A DNA stretch of 64,000 nt from Unio delphinus (taxonomy: Eukaryota > Mollusca > Bivalvia > Unionida > Unionidae), in contig JAQISU010000096.1 of the NCBI GenBank assembly GCA_029339505.1, forward strand, positions 6,407,001 through 6,471,000. The letters run 5' to 3'. The notes under the pieces are model-generated. The model did not search any database. It was not told the DNA's origin and saw only the letters and a program-made list of their open reading frames with translations. Position 1 is the stretch's first letter, and every line of letters starts with the position of its first letter. Shown here in pieces: positions 34,624-46,440 of the stretch. A program made the translations under genes and the position numbers.

Positions 34624-34938
34624 TTTAAATTAGGATTTTTAACGTAGCTTTAACAATTTTTCAGTCATATCACTACGATCTCTGCAGTGAGGCAGTTTAT
34701 AGTGATGTATAGCATTGGGGCATCATGCCACAGACATGTAGCATGATGTCCCACCCAGTCACATTATCCTGACACCAGGCTGACAAATCCTAACACTAAC
34801 CTCTTAATGCTGAACACCAAGCAAGGCAGCTGTTAGTATAATTTTTGTAATTCTTTGGTATGACTCTGCCAGGGATCAAACCCACAACCTCCTGCTCCCG
34901 CGGCAGAGGCTCGAACCACTAGGCCACCGGAGCAGTTG
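34624..34938 (-). mobile_element. SINE-1, full-length reference copy
   Basis: On the minus strand the head carries TGGCCTAGTGGTT (A box, plus-strand 34915-34927) and GTTTGATCCC (B box, 34872-34881), spaced as in tRNA genes. The body has AGAGTCATACCAAAGAATTA, CAGCTGCCTTGCTTGGTG and GTGACTGGGTGGGACATCAT, and the end is TTAAAGCTACGTTAAAAATC. Length is about 315 bp. I could not see a target duplication. It may belong to a molluscan tRNA-SINE family with a conserved core; a library search would settle the name. Confidence 0.92.
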
Positions 34939-34989
34939 AGCATACTATAATGCTCATCTGTTCCTTATATTGTTTTCACACAGTACCGC

Positions 34990-35600
34990 TTGTTCTCCAT
35001 CATATATAGTTACCAGACTTTACATGTCTTGCATTTGGGGTAAGAAATAAAACTTGTAATGTTTAGGGTCAAGAGGTCAGTGGTCACAGTCATTGAATAA
35101 AAGAAGAACAATAGATCACAAATCTGGACCTAACTTGTTAATGGCTTGTACTTGAGATAAAGAAGAAAACTATTTATAAGGGTGAAAAAGGTTGAGTAAG
35201 GTCACAAACTCAAAGGATGATAATGGTTTCTACACCATAGCATTAGTTTTACCTTACTGACCTAGACCAAAGTTTGTGAATGTCTTGCAGTTGGGGTAAG
35301 GAAAAAGCCTATCAATTTGGTGATCAAAATGTCAAAGGTCAGGGTCATTGTAACCAGAACAGAAACATAATATCTATTTCAAGTTCAGTTCTCAGCCAGT
35401 TTTTTACCTTCACCAAAGTTTGTACATATCTTGCATATTGGGTAAGAAGGAAACCTGTTTATTTCGGGATCTAAAGGTTCATTTTCAAGGTCACTAATTG
35501 AAACCAGAAAACCATTTTTTACATATAACTTTAGTTCTAAAATGTGTACCTTGATCAAAGTTTCTGGAGGGTTTGCAAATAAAGGAATGAAAGAAGCCTC
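34990..35600. repeat. Degenerate tandem block F, copy 1
   Basis: Units of about 120-140 bp share TTTGTGAATGTCTTGCA, GTTGGGGTAAG, AAACCTATTTAT and AAAGGTCAAGGTCA-like phrases (about 35018, 35140, 35275, 35412, 35545). The LINE relic that follows is set into it. A related patch is at 49610-49870. Confidence 0.65.
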
Positions 35601-35601
35601 T

Positions 35602-36350
35602 TCTGCCACCCTGGATGCTGCCCTGCAGGACTTTTGTGGATAGACTGTTGGGTCTAGTGACATGGACATTCCATTTCAGCTTTCTCTTTTTGATGGTGGT
35701 ATTCATTAATATGATATTCATATTGGCCTACTTTGTGATGTAGTCCATGTAAGAGGTGCCAAGGATGGTTCTGTAGCATCTCATTTCAAGTGCCTGGATT
35801 CTAAGTTGTAATTTTGTTGTCAGGGTCCAGGCCTCACATGAATACAAAAAGATTGAGATGACTAGTGCTCTCAATAGTCTGATTTTAGTTTTCAGACAGA
35901 TATTCTTGTCTCTCTAGATGGGTCTTGGCTTTGACATAGCTGCTGTTGTTTGTGCTGCTCTTGACAAAATGTCTGCTCTCGATCCCTCTTCGGTGATTAT
36001 GAAACCAAGATATTTGAACTTACCCACTGTTTCCAGTTTCTGTCCTCTGACTTTAATCTTGGCTGAGATTTGTTTGCCACTATTTGTCATCAGCTTTGTC
36101 TTCTCAGTGCTTAACTCCATGTCAAATCTGGAAGATGTTTCATCCAGGTTTGTCACTAATGTGGCAAGCTCATCTTCACTGCCTACCAGTCCATCAATGT
36201 TTTCTGCAAAGCGGAAGTTGGTGATGTTATGCCCTCCAGTGCTAACTATCCAACAGTGGTTTTCCAGGGTTTCGCTCATGTTGCGCTCTAAGTAGATGTT
36301 AAAAAGAGGTGACTAATGGATCAACTTTTTGCCCTGAGATCGTGTCCCTA
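35602..36350 (-). pseudogene. LINE relic, family L-A: reverse transcriptase to C-terminal domain
   Basis: Read on the minus strand it begins with a degraded QG..SPLFNIYLERNM segment. It continues with TNFRFAENIDGLVGSEDEL, STEKTKLMTNSGKQ, LETVGKFKYLGFIITEEG, ILSRAAQTTAAMSK, SIFLYSCEAWTLT, LEMRCYRTILGTSYMD, a stop, then KKRKLKWNVHVT and VLQGSIQGGRR. The catalytic FADD is changed to FAEN (36199-36210). The end after QGGRR is missing. Its tail matches the relic at 32085-32430, so both are one family in opposite orientations. Confidence 0.88.
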
Positions 36351-38229
36351 GATGATGTTCCAGTTGAGAAGTAGAGGTACCTGGTATACCCATCAACAGT
36401 AATTATTTCTGGTGGTATCTATACATTAGTTTTTTCACTGTATTGGTACTGCAGTAGTTTCCATCAGACTGAATATGGAATGTATGGAAATGCCTGAGTA
36501 ATCTCGTTATGAATTTAACAATATTAAAAGCATGGTTTCATTTTTCCTCACAAAATAACCGTTTTGTTTTGGTTTATAAAACAGTTGTATTTGTCTCAAA
36601 CTAATTTTGAATATTATAAATATAATTATATTTACGATTCTTTAATCACATGTTTGATATGTGCCATGTATACAAATATGGTGGTCGGGTGTCATATATA
36701 AGTCAAATCCAACTTTTGGAAAATTTTAGATTAAAACACGAATACAAATATGTTATTTCTCAAGTCCACTAAATAATTTTTGCTTTTTGAGTACCCTAAG
36801 TGTGTTTTATATTTACTGGCCCTTTTTGATAAACATCTTGCCTGTGTGTTGGCATCCCACCCAAAGTTTCCATACATATCGTTACAACTGTGTAGCAAGT
36901 TAATTGTACTGGTTTCAGTTGTACCACTTCCTATTTTTATCAACAAGTTCTATAATGCACAATATCAGTGTCTTTCATAATGTATCTACCAGTTTCAGCA
37001 TAATCATCCCACTTCAGTTACAGTTTTTTTATTGCAACTTATGCAACAGAAATCTACTCACCTCAAATTCTGGATAGGGCTTTAACAAAGCAAAAAAAGA
37101 AAACATTCTGATCTAGTCAATCCAACTTCAAGGTATCATGACTGTGCACTTTGACAACTAGTGATTCATGAATGACAAATGCATTCTGGTCCTTTGGGTT
37201 GTTGTTAACCTTGCTTTGCCAGCCATTTTCCAAAATCAAGGTATGTTTGTAGATAGAATTGGCTTAAAATCAAGCAATTGTTTCATTAGAGATAGTTTTT
37301 CAAGTAAATACCCTGGTTTCATGGGTAAATCATTTTCGAATACAACACAGCATCATTTACACTGTTTGTGTACAAATGGATAAATCACAAATAGTTGCAG
37401 GCACATAAACACACCTCAGATAGGCTTCTAAGAGTTCATTGTGCCACAAAACATTTTTTTTGATTGTGCCACATAACATCATTTATCATTGTGCAATATG
37501 ACATTACTTATCATTGTGCTATATTGTTGATTTACTTGCCTGTCACAAATGGTATGTAATTGAGCCAAAAGTGAATTTAAATTTAAAGTGAAAATGAAAG
37601 AAATTTTCAGGCCATCTGCAAAACAAATACCCCAGTATCAAATCACTTTTACTTACCCAACCACAATTTAGATTTTGTTCAGTATGAATATTTTGTCTGA
37701 GACAGACTTGTCTTCTGCCAACATTATATATATAGACTAACACCTATTACACACACCATATTTCATAGGGATCAACATCTACCAGTATGTTTAAGGTGAA
37801 TTCAGCCATTTTATTTCATTTCTTAAAAGAGCATAGTTTATATCAACAATTATCCTTGGGATTTGAAAGATTATACACACTCTTCATTTTATTTTGAATT
37901 TTTTCTGAATACCTAAATTTACTCTCTAATGTATCAAGTTTCATGAAGTTATCTTGAAGTAATAATTGGAGAATAGTTTCTTTTATATTTATTTACGTAC
38001 ATGGTTTGAAAATATATCTGATTTAGCATAACACTAGTTACATAGTGTGAAGTAATGGTAAGTTACACAAAAAAAATTAAAATTAAAGAATAGCCATATA
38101 TAAAAATTAATACATATTCACTCAGGCAACTCAAAAATAAAAATGTACACATAGTGCAAGAAGATAAAAGATAAGGATGTTAAAAAACTGTAAAAGGTAT
38201 ATTCAAATAAAAGATACAGGTAACAAACT
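36351..38229. other. Unassigned intronic DNA; small repeats
   Basis: At 37430-37520 four imperfect copies of a roughly 30-bp CATTGTGCCACATAACAT unit occur. A patch near 36690-36790 (AAATCCAACTTTTGGA...AGTCCACTAAATA) resembles 51070-51260. Nothing coding is supported. Confidence 0.5.
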
Positions 38230-39130
38230 TAATCATTAAAAAATACCAGAAGGGTAAAATTTGTTGTATTAACTTTGCCTCAAAAAGTTGAAGATTATCT
38301 CTTTGACTGCATAATCAGAAGGTTTCTTGATTGAGCTTGCATAGAAAACAAGTATAGTTTCACCAGGTGGAATTCAATACAACTGACAAGAATGTTTTCC
38401 ACTGTCTGTGGATTTGTGTTGGTTATTTACTTTGGTCTATGTTAATTCACCCATTCGGAGGTATGTTGTTGTTGTTGTTTTTTTAGGGTTTAACGCCATT
38501 TTTCAGCACACGATAGGCTATACATGGCAGCCAGTATTATTGGTGGAGGAAGAATGAGGGGAAAATCCCCTGGAAAGAACCACCGACCCATGAGAAGCTG
38601 CTGGCAAGCTTTCTCACATAACTATATTAGCCGAATTTGAGACTCGAACCCATGCAGACAGAGATGAAACAGCAGTGATCTGTAATGTAAAGCGCTTTAG
38701 ACCACTTGAACACTTGGGGCCCTGAGGTATGTTGTGTGTATCAGTAAGGTAGGTTGACCTATACTGAAGTAGAACAATACAGCCACCTCATCGCTTTGAT
38801 TTGTTCTAAATGAGATCATCTAAGGTGATGGGTTTGATGTTAGGAAGCTTGGTTATGAAATTTTCATTACACATATTTGGCTAAGTCTATAAAACATGTG
38901 AATTGATATCAAATTTGAAGTCACTTTATGGAACCTTGCATTCAGAAATGGGTGATTGCAGGGCAGCTTTGTCTGCAGTTTCATTACCATAAATACAAAT
39001 GTGGTTAGGCAGTCAACAGTACAGAATAAAAAAATTCAAATTGTATGAGCATGTATAATGTTTAAATAAGATTAATGGGGTGTAAAATTTAAAGTTTATC
39101 CAGGCTTCCAATATCAAAAGGGAATACAAA
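38230..39130 (-). pseudogene. LINE relic with RNase H-like and C-terminal parts, split by a SINE
   Basis: On the minus strand, right part (about 39040-38740): YGNETADKAALQSPISECKV, an RNase H C-terminal signature (GNExAD.AA), then SDFKFDINSHVL, NENFITKLPNIKP and, in another frame, SDEVAVLFYFSIGQPTLL. Left part (about 38440-38230): NPQTVENILVSCIEFHLVK, the usual C-x-H-I-L-x-C tail. Stops and frame changes are many. RNase H plus such a tail suggests an I/Nimb/Jockey-type LINE; this is an inference from short motifs. Confidence 0.6.
38470..38723 (-). mobile_element. SINE-2 (tRNA-Leu/Ser-like head) with 12-bp target duplication
   Basis: On the minus strand: AGGGCCCCAAGTGTTCAAGT, GGTCTAAAGCGC, then B box GGGTTCGAGTC, a body with TTCTCACATAACTA in reverse, and a 3' end AAAAATGGCGTTAAACCC followed by AAAAAAACAACAACAAC. 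GAGGTATGTTGT occurs at 38458-38469 and 38724-38735. The host is the LINE relic around it. Confidence 0.92.
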
Positions 39131-41546
39131 ATGATGATGAAATTGATTGTTGAGACGTTTCAGTATTGTTCAGATATTTGAGTATGACTGTACTGGACAG
39201 ATTGTTATTTTATCTCATATTGAGATCAAAATGGTACCATAAGTGTTTAAACTGCAGTACAACCTTGTCTCCTTTTGCAAATTGTATACAGTGTCATATA
39301 GTTGATATGGTTCACATCAACTTCTCCAAAGATCTTGTTGAATTTTTATTAGTGTAGAAAATATTAACCGGTACATCTTTATTGCTGTGATGGAGTGGTG
39401 ACGGATGTGTGAGAGAAAATTTTAAACAGCAGAAACAGTAAGTCTAAAACTTTTTTTCTCTCTCGATAAATGAAGACTTGCAGAGACAAAATGTTTTTAT
39501 ACATGAATATATGGTGTTCAGATAAGTTAATGAAAAATATTGGAAAATGTGATCGAAAATGATGGTCATTTGGTAAAAAAAACATACTTGCCAAATGCGC
39601 AGACAATATTGGAGTGGGATTAAAAAATTGTGTTTTGAGGCTTCAAGGGTTGGTCACTGTCGTTAGTATAAAAGCAAAGTGAACCAATTGAGAATAAGTT
39701 GTATTTCATTTAAATGAAAAAATAATAAAAGAAATTCAAATTTAATAGGAAAGAAAATAACAGCTGTTATCTTTAAAAGCATTTAATACATTTACACACC
39801 AAAACATAGTTGATTGACTTGACTGTGTTCAGTATCATCAATTTTTTTCGTAATTATATGCAGTCTTTGCTGCAATCACTGCCATCTCACCTCTGTCCAT
39901 GTTGAGTTTTGTTTTAGTCACAACCAGTGTGGGTTTTTGTGAGAAAGCTTGCAGGTAGCTTTCCATGGCTTAGTGGCTGTTAGTATGGTTTTCTCAGGTT
40001 CTTCCTATACCAGTTGTACTGGATGCATGTATAACCAGCCTATCATGTACTGAAAAATTGTGTTAAAAGCACAACATCAACAACATCAATATTTGCTGTT
40101 TTCATTAGTTCAGTGAAGTGGGGGTGGTTTGGTTGAAAGTAATTCAGGTGTCAGTTGTTTTCATCTTTGCACTCATTATAGACTAGATAGTTACTGTTGT
40201 TCAACTTCCTTAAAGATTTTGTTGAATTTTTCACATCTGAATTGCTGCGATGAAATGATCACAGATGTCATGCACTCATGAATGACTAGTGTGGGCAGAA
40301 TTAAAATTATGTCCCCTCACTGCTGCACTTCACAAAGTCAGAATCCAGAATTCAGAAATTTAGTTTTGCTGATCATTGATCACTTTGCAGATGAGTTATT
40401 CTTCCCTGAATCACTGCAATATTTTGACTTTTTCCATTCAAACATTAATCACACCTGTACTGAAATAGTCATATTTTACATTTTATATTTAGAGTAAAAT
40501 CTGACCTCAAAGAAAAAATGTTGCCACTGATCATGAATTTTAAAAAAATGGCTTAAAAACCATTATCAATCAAGGCAATGGTGTTCTTCATCATGTATCT
40601 CTTTGATTTACCTATAACTTAAAAACAAATTAGATTGGTCCACTTCATAAGCTTTACCTATGCAAATTAGCCTAGTAGTCTTTCCAACAGCATTATTGAA
40701 AGAACTTATCAGTCTTGCTATTCTTCGCCAGTCATGTAATCATTTAAATAGTGGTTTGGTATCTGACCAATTTATCTTCAGTTGCATCCATGATAATCAG
40801 CTGCATTAACTGCCTTGTAGATTTTCTTATATTATGTCTAAGCAGAACTGTTTAACATTTATACAGACCACATGAATTTGCTATGGACAGGTGTGATTGT
40901 GGTAAATGAATATATTTCTATATCTGTGTTGGTGATATTTTTTCCAAACAGATTACCAAAAATTATGTGTTTTTAAAAAACAAAGCCATGTTTGGTTTAG
41001 CTGGGGTTCAATAATCACATTTTTGCATGATATATTTTGTTACGTGATGTATTACAAAGGTTTATTCATGCAAAGTATTAAGAGTAAATATAAAAATGTA
41101 TAAAGCTACAAGTTTGACAAGAACGTATATGCACATTTTGTTTAATATCATAAAAGGTTTTCTTATGTTATTGTGTCAGTTTACTGTCAAGGAAATGAAC
41201 CAGTTCATCAAGCTGTCAGTAATGTTTTATATTGTTTCTGTTTTTACCAAGCATCTGTTATTGTAACCAAACGGTAGTTATTTAAATTTGCAAATCTATG
41301 ATACTCTTTGAGCATTTTAACAAATGTCTGACTTAATTTACTGTTGTACCAGCTAGTTAATCATATTAGTGATGTTCTGTTGACCTGAGATAAGTATATG
41401 CTACTCAATTTCAAGTTCATTTTCAGATTCCAGGATACATTATTTCTAAATGAAAATTGACTTGTATACAGATCATTCATCTATATTTCCTCTATTGTCA
41501 TTTACTGCTTTCATTTTGTTGCATCATTTCGGGATCTTTATTTCAG
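39131..41546. other. Unassigned intronic DNA; SINE-2 relic at about 39860-40085
   Basis: At 39870-40085 ATCACTGCCATCTCACCTCT, GTGAGAAAGCTTGCAGGTAG and TATCATGTACTGAAAAATTG follow the SINE-2 order on the plus strand, with the head lost and internal rearrangement. The rest shows nothing I can name. Confidence 0.55.
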
Positions 41547-41644
41547 ATGATTTTCCAAAACCTTCACCCAGAGCCAGAAAAGATAAACCAAAAACAGGCC
41601 CATCAATGAAACATACCAAACTATCAGAACCCAAAAATCTCAAG
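41547..41644 (+). CDS. EFCAB7: EFCAB7-like exon e (98 nt)
   Basis: CTTTATTTCAG precedes and GTAAAC follows. It encodes a basic linker: DDFPKPSPRARKDKPK, TGPSMKHTK, LSEPKNLK. It enters in phase 1 and leaves in phase 0. The lysine/proline-rich composition suggests a disordered stretch before the folded region of the next exons. A foldback element begins about 25 bp after its donor. Confidence 0.82.
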
Positions 41645-41668
41645 GTAAACAAAAAATGTTCAGATCCA

Positions 41669-41850
41669 ACATAAATTCACGTATAATTCCAACTGCAGAT
41701 GGCACAGACCCAGATCTGTTATGGCATTATGTGCCAGCAGATCTGAGTCTCTACAGTTTTTTAGGAGTAATCAGTACAACAAACAGGATAGACCCTGATA
41801 TGTCAGCACATTATGGGCTGTTGGAATCGACATATTAGCGAGTATATACA
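41669..41850. mobile_element. Foldback element FB-6, beside a splice donor
   Basis: Hairpin parts are CCCAGATCTGTTATGGCATTAT with CAGATCTGAG, a central GTTTTTTAGGAGTAATCAG, and GACCCTGATATGTCAGCACA. The right end is CATATTAGCGAGTATATA. The left arm is short. Confidence 0.78.
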
Positions 41851-42461
41851 GTACTCTATGGCCTTCATTTATATTTACATAGAAAATTATAGCAATTTTT
41901 TGGTACACTTACCATTATGAATGTTCATCAACAAATGCTTATTCATACCTTCATGAATTCCCAGACAAATATGATCAATGGAACTAGCAAGTTCTTTTTA
42001 AGCACTGAAAGAAATGGTTGTTGGTTTTTTTTTGGTGGGGCAGGCAGTATGATGATAACAAGGATTTGACATATTTATTTTCAGGATTCTTGACAGAACT
42101 TTGCTTGTTATTGACTATCTGATGGAAGTAAAAATGTCTCTTCAATCATTTTGTTGTACTGTTAGTTTCAGGGGAAGGGGAGAAAACCTATTTAACTTGC
42201 AGATCTAAACATGTGCAGTGGGTGTAGTGGATTTTGAATTTGTCAGAGTCATACTTTCTTGTGCTATATCCTTTCTTTTAAGTACTTTTTGCTTTTATGA
42301 CTATGTAAGGTTATATTCCACCACCTTTTGGCTTGTTTGGGGTCATGAAGCAATAATTTAAGGTTCTTGACATGGTTTGCTAAGTACATCTGCATTACAT
42401 GATTGTGTGCTGTGGTGAAAACCTTTTGTTTGTCAGCCATTGCCTCATAATAGTTATACAG
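41851..42461. other. Unassigned intronic DNA
   Basis: No feature recognised. Confidence 0.5.
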
Positions 42462-42745
42462 TAAATAGATTTATGATTGATTGAACAAATGCATAATTGA
42501 TCAAACAAATGTATAATTGAAATGCAAAATTGATTGAACAAATGTATAACTGATTTAACAAATGTATAATCAGTTAAACAAATGCATAGTTGATTGAATA
42601 AATGCTTAATTGGTTGAACAAATGTATAACTGATTGAACAAATTTATAATTGATTGAACAAATGCATAATTGATTGAACAGATGTATAATTGAAGTGCAT
42701 AATTGATTGAACAAATGCAAAGCTTAATAAACAATTATTGTATAA
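42462..42745 (+). repeat. Imperfect 20-24-bp tandem repeat
   Basis: GATTGAACAAATGCATAATT and variants (GTATAACT, GTATAATC) occur about 13 times, with a 14-bp shortened unit (AATGCAAAATTGATTGAAC) in between. Confidence 0.92.
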
Positions 42746-43195
42746 TTGATTTTATCATGATTCATCTAATTTTTCTGTCCATGTGATAGGGATAGGAGTA
42801 AATGGGGAGATCATATGGCTGAATTTGTATTTTTCTTTACAGCTATAGAGAAACAATTTTTTATTTTTTCTGGTTGTATTAATGTGCATTTCAAACAAAA
42901 CTGAATCAGATCATAGTTCATTGATTTAGAGTCACATGTATTCAGTGCCTCCGCAGGAATATCCCGTCATTTGCTATGGCCATTTTTCTTCATCAGGGAA
43001 TGGTACAACAGTAGTAATGTGTCATGGACATTGAGTATAAACATACCCATAAAAATATTGCCCACAATTCTATTTAGTTCTGTAATGGATAGAAAAATTT
43101 AGACCCAAATGTTAGTGAATTTCCATATAAAAAAAACATTTATTTGCGCCATTTGTTTGTGTCTTAAATAGATGTTCTTTTTCCTAGAATATACG
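42746..43195. other. Unassigned intronic DNA
   Basis: No feature recognised. Confidence 0.5.
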
Positions 43196-43340
43196 GTATA
43201 TACATGCTTGCAAGTTGGGTAAAACTGCAAGCAACACAGATCCTGATCTGTCATAGCATAATATGTCTACTGATCAGGGTCTGTATTATTTATTCTACTG
43301 ATTACTCTTAACAAACGTTATCCACATATAACATGCTAAA
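43196..43340. mobile_element. Foldback element FB-7, left two thirds
   Basis: The left arm (GTATATACATGCTTGCAAG), first hairpin (GATCCTGATCTG... / ...CTGATCAGGGTCTG) and the start of the second hairpin are present. The third hairpin and right arm are missing. Confidence 0.72.
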
Positions 43341-43429
43341 ATTTCAATAAACAATGATTTATTTGCCCCTCTCATCTTTTAACATCCTTTACTGTTTTAA
43401 GTTTTCATATGTTGCACTTTTAGTTTTAC

Positions 43430-43930
43430 ACAGGGGATGTCCATTAATTATGTCAACAATTTTTTGGCAACTTTTTACCCCCCCATCCCCCCCCCCCCCG
43501 CCCCCTTGTCAACAACTGTCAAACTTTTAGTGACCCTCCTAAAAAATTATGTCAAATTTTTTTTACCCCCCACCCCTTCAAACTACCTATTTTTTATATG
43601 GCTTGCATTTATGCTAATAATAGAATAATGGAAATTAAAAGGTCTTCAAATAAATTTTAATACATTTTTTAAAACTTGTTTAACAGATTCAAATTGAATA
43701 TAACACTTTGAATTCATGAAAAATTTAAGACTTTATATTCTAGCTTCAATCATCTTCCCATTTTCCTATTTCCTATTTTTTCATTTATTAAATTTATTGT
43801 AAGAAATAACATTGTTAACGTGACGTAAATTTATCTTGAACTTCCCCCTCCCCCATGTCAACAATTGTCAAACTTCTTCAAACAACCCCCCCCCCCATTT
43901 TTGTTGACATAATTAATGGACGACACCACA
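43430..43930. mobile_element. TIR element of about 0.5 kb with C-rich subterminal tracts
   Basis: Ends are inverted: GTCCATTAATTATGTCAACA at the left and TGTTGACATAATTAATGGAC at the right. Inside each end lie long C runs followed by TGTCAACAACTGTCAAACTT-type motifs (43498-43530, 43857-43875). The middle has no coding capacity, so this is a non-autonomous DNA transposon. I could not identify the superfamily or a target duplication with certainty. Confidence 0.85.
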
Positions 43931-45345
43931 CACATCGACTAGAATCGATCTTAAGACTTTTAGCGCCAAATATTAAAATTCTTTCCACATGGCCTGAAAT
44001 TGATGTCATGTTAGGCTGCATTCGTGTCTTCATATTTAGAGGATTCTGTTATTTTTTGTTGCCTTTTTCTAATCCATCTGTGACATTTTTTAAAGGAGAT
44101 ATATATATTTTTAGTGCCAAATACCTTTAGACTGGTTTTGCACTAAATATTAAATTAGAACCAAGAATCTGCGCATAAAGATTAAAATTAGAAAACCAGT
44201 TTGTTCTCTCTTCACTAAGCCATACAGATGCTATAAATAGAATTTGAGGTCGAAAGTAGAACAAGGTTTGCTATATTAAAAAGAACATGATACTGTTAGG
44301 AAAGTGTATTATGCAAGTCCACGGACAAGCATACTCTTATATTGTATTTACGCAAAGCAGTCTTTTCTAAAATACAGTCTGTGGGATTAATGGAATGTTA
44401 ATTATAACGAGATTTTTGGAATGTGGATATACCGAAAAAGCATAATCCATATATGTTTATGTGTAACATGTAATTTAGTGAGAAAAAAAGCATAATGATT
44501 AACATTAAATCATAATCATTGGCATATATGTCTGGGTACAAAGGTTAGTCTAAATAAATTTATTAATTAATAGCATGCAGTCCATTCATTCACAGCTACC
44601 ACAGTGCGGACGCTTCAGACTGAGTAGTGCATTACACGGTTGATCTCTGTTGCCAGTCAAAATATGAAAAAAGGCGGAGAACAATTTGTTGGTTTAGGGT
44701 TGTACATGTCTTTCATGTTCTAGCGACTACCCAGTTACCCATTAAATGCCGCAACAGGTATCCGGGTGATTTTGACAGCCCTAGTCATATGGCTTGCCTC
44801 CTTGTCTGGAACATGTCTTTTGAAAATATTTAATCGAAACCTGAACCAGTTATATATCATGACTTGATAAATCATGTTTATGTTTATTTGGAAGGGCTTT
44901 CCTTTGTGAAAGATTTTGTATAAATATAGATATCAACATTTGACAAACGTTATTATATAGCTATCTTTATTCTGAGATGCCATTGACCAGTATGCATATG
45001 TACATTGTATAAGTTTATGTCATTGCAATGCAGTCAGCAGACATTCTGTTGCATATTGTATTATCATCCTCATATTATGTGTTATCAAATCTCATGTAGC
45101 TGACATCCAGCAATATTCAAAGACTTGCATATGTATTACTGCAGAACACAGACAGGTGTGCAAAATGGAAGAAGACTTCAGTATGGTAACAGTGGTTTTA
45201 ATTTGCTGGATTTTGGACAATATGGCTTCCATGTGTGCAGTTAAATTGGATTGAATATAGTAGAACTTATAAGGATGGATCAGCTACACCCAGGATTTAA
45301 CTTGAGATTGAACCAAAATTCTAACATAGCTTATGGTCCATTACC
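43931..45345. other. Unassigned intronic DNA
   Basis: No exon with consistent splice phase and no repeat recognised. Confidence 0.5.
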
Positions 45346-45554
45346 ATATGTACTCTCTTATGAGTCAAGTCCAGTTTTAAAAAACATAGACCCTAGTCTG
45401 CCACCATATAATGTTGACTGTAATTCATGGTCTATATGGTGTCTATTCTGCTGATTACTCCTAACAAGCTAGACACCCAGATCATCCAGTGCAATAGTAG
45501 ATCTGTGTCAGTGCTGTTCCAATTCGATCTGACTTATAACCCAGTTATATACAG
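45346..45554. mobile_element. Foldback element FB-8
   Basis: The left arm (ATATGTACTCTCTTATGAGT) is followed by CATAGACCCTAGTCTGCCAC, a central GTCTATTCTGCTGATTACTC, CCCAGATCATCCAGTGCAAT and the right arm TCGATCTGACTTATAACC. It lies about 260 bp upstream of exon f. Confidence 0.8.
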
Positions 45555-45816
45555 TAAACATGGAGCAGTAAAATCAAGAACAAACTGTGAAGATTTGGGT
45601 CATTATGTCAGGATACTCTTTGAAACAAGGACCAACAAAAAGCTTTTTTTTTTTTTTATAAAAAAATTCTTATTAATATTTTGTAATTAGTGTCGTTATG
45701 GGATAGCAGCTTGAAGACAAACTTGGTAATTTAAAAAAATTAATACTTTATTGCTACACCATGTCCATCTCACCACTTACTAATGACTGATTGTCTTTTT
45801 TGTGTGCTTTGTTTAG

Positions 45817-45952
45817 GAATGGACACATGTCACATCAAAGGGAGCATTTTTCTTCGAAGAGGATGAGATTGTGACCCATCTGTATAGTCTGGAAATACCT
45901 GAGGACACCAATGTCTACATCACTATCCAGCCCACTGAAATACCTGGAGGAG
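45817..45952 (+). CDS. EFCAB7: EFCAB7-like exon f (136 nt): start of beta-rich domain
   Basis: TGTGTGCTTTGTTTAG precedes and GTGAGG follows. It encodes EWTHVTSKGAFFFEEDEIV, THLYSLEIPEDTNVYITIQ, PTEIPGG. The KGxFFxEDD...YxLxI...VYxTIxP pattern is the same as in vertebrate EFCAB7. Alternating hydrophobic residues suggest a beta-sandwich, possibly like calpain domain III; that comparison is inference. Confidence 0.92.
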
Positions 45953-46018
45953 GTGAGGAAGCCCATCTTTGTCACACACTGAGTCTAGTAATCTGAGAAA
46001 ATTGATATTGTGAAAGAC

Positions 46019-46440
46019 GTTAAATGGAACAGAAAAGTTTGTTCTTGGTGATGCAAAAGTTTGTCTTTGGTGACACAAAAGTTTGTCCATGGTGACACAA
46101 ATGTTTGTTCTTGGTGATGCAAAAGTTTGTCTTTGGTGACCCAAAATTTTTCCTTGGTGATATAAAAGTTTGTTCTTGGTGATGCAAAAGTTTGTCCATG
46201 GTGACACAACATTTTGTCCTTGGTAACACAAAAGTTTGTCCTTGGTGATGCAAAAGTTTGTTTTTGGTAATACAAAAGTTTGTCATTGGTGATGCAAAAG
46301 TTTGTCTTTGGTAATACAAACGTTTGTCCTTGGTGACACAACATTTTGTCCTTGGGAACACAAAAGTTTGTACTTGGTGATGCAAAAGTTTGTCTTTGGT
46401 AATAAAAAGTTTGTCCTTGGTGATGCAAAAGTTTGCCATG
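46019..46440 (+). repeat. 22-bp minisatellite, about 19 units
   Basis: GTTTGTCCTTGGTGATGCAAAA-type units, here cited as GTTTGTCCTTGGTGATGC plus AAAA. Sixty-six bases equal three units, so three overlapping minus-strand frames stay open; these repetitive frames (CVTKDKLLHHQ-like) are not genes. The array starts about 70 bp after the donor of exon f. Confidence 0.95.

Noticed and set aside
34872..34927. A tRNA gene on the minus strand
   Set aside because: Same reasoning: it is the head of the full-length SINE-1.
35918..36295. Plus-strand 125-codon frame
   Set aside because: Antisense shadow of the minus-strand reverse transcriptase relic, which carries the recognisable motifs.
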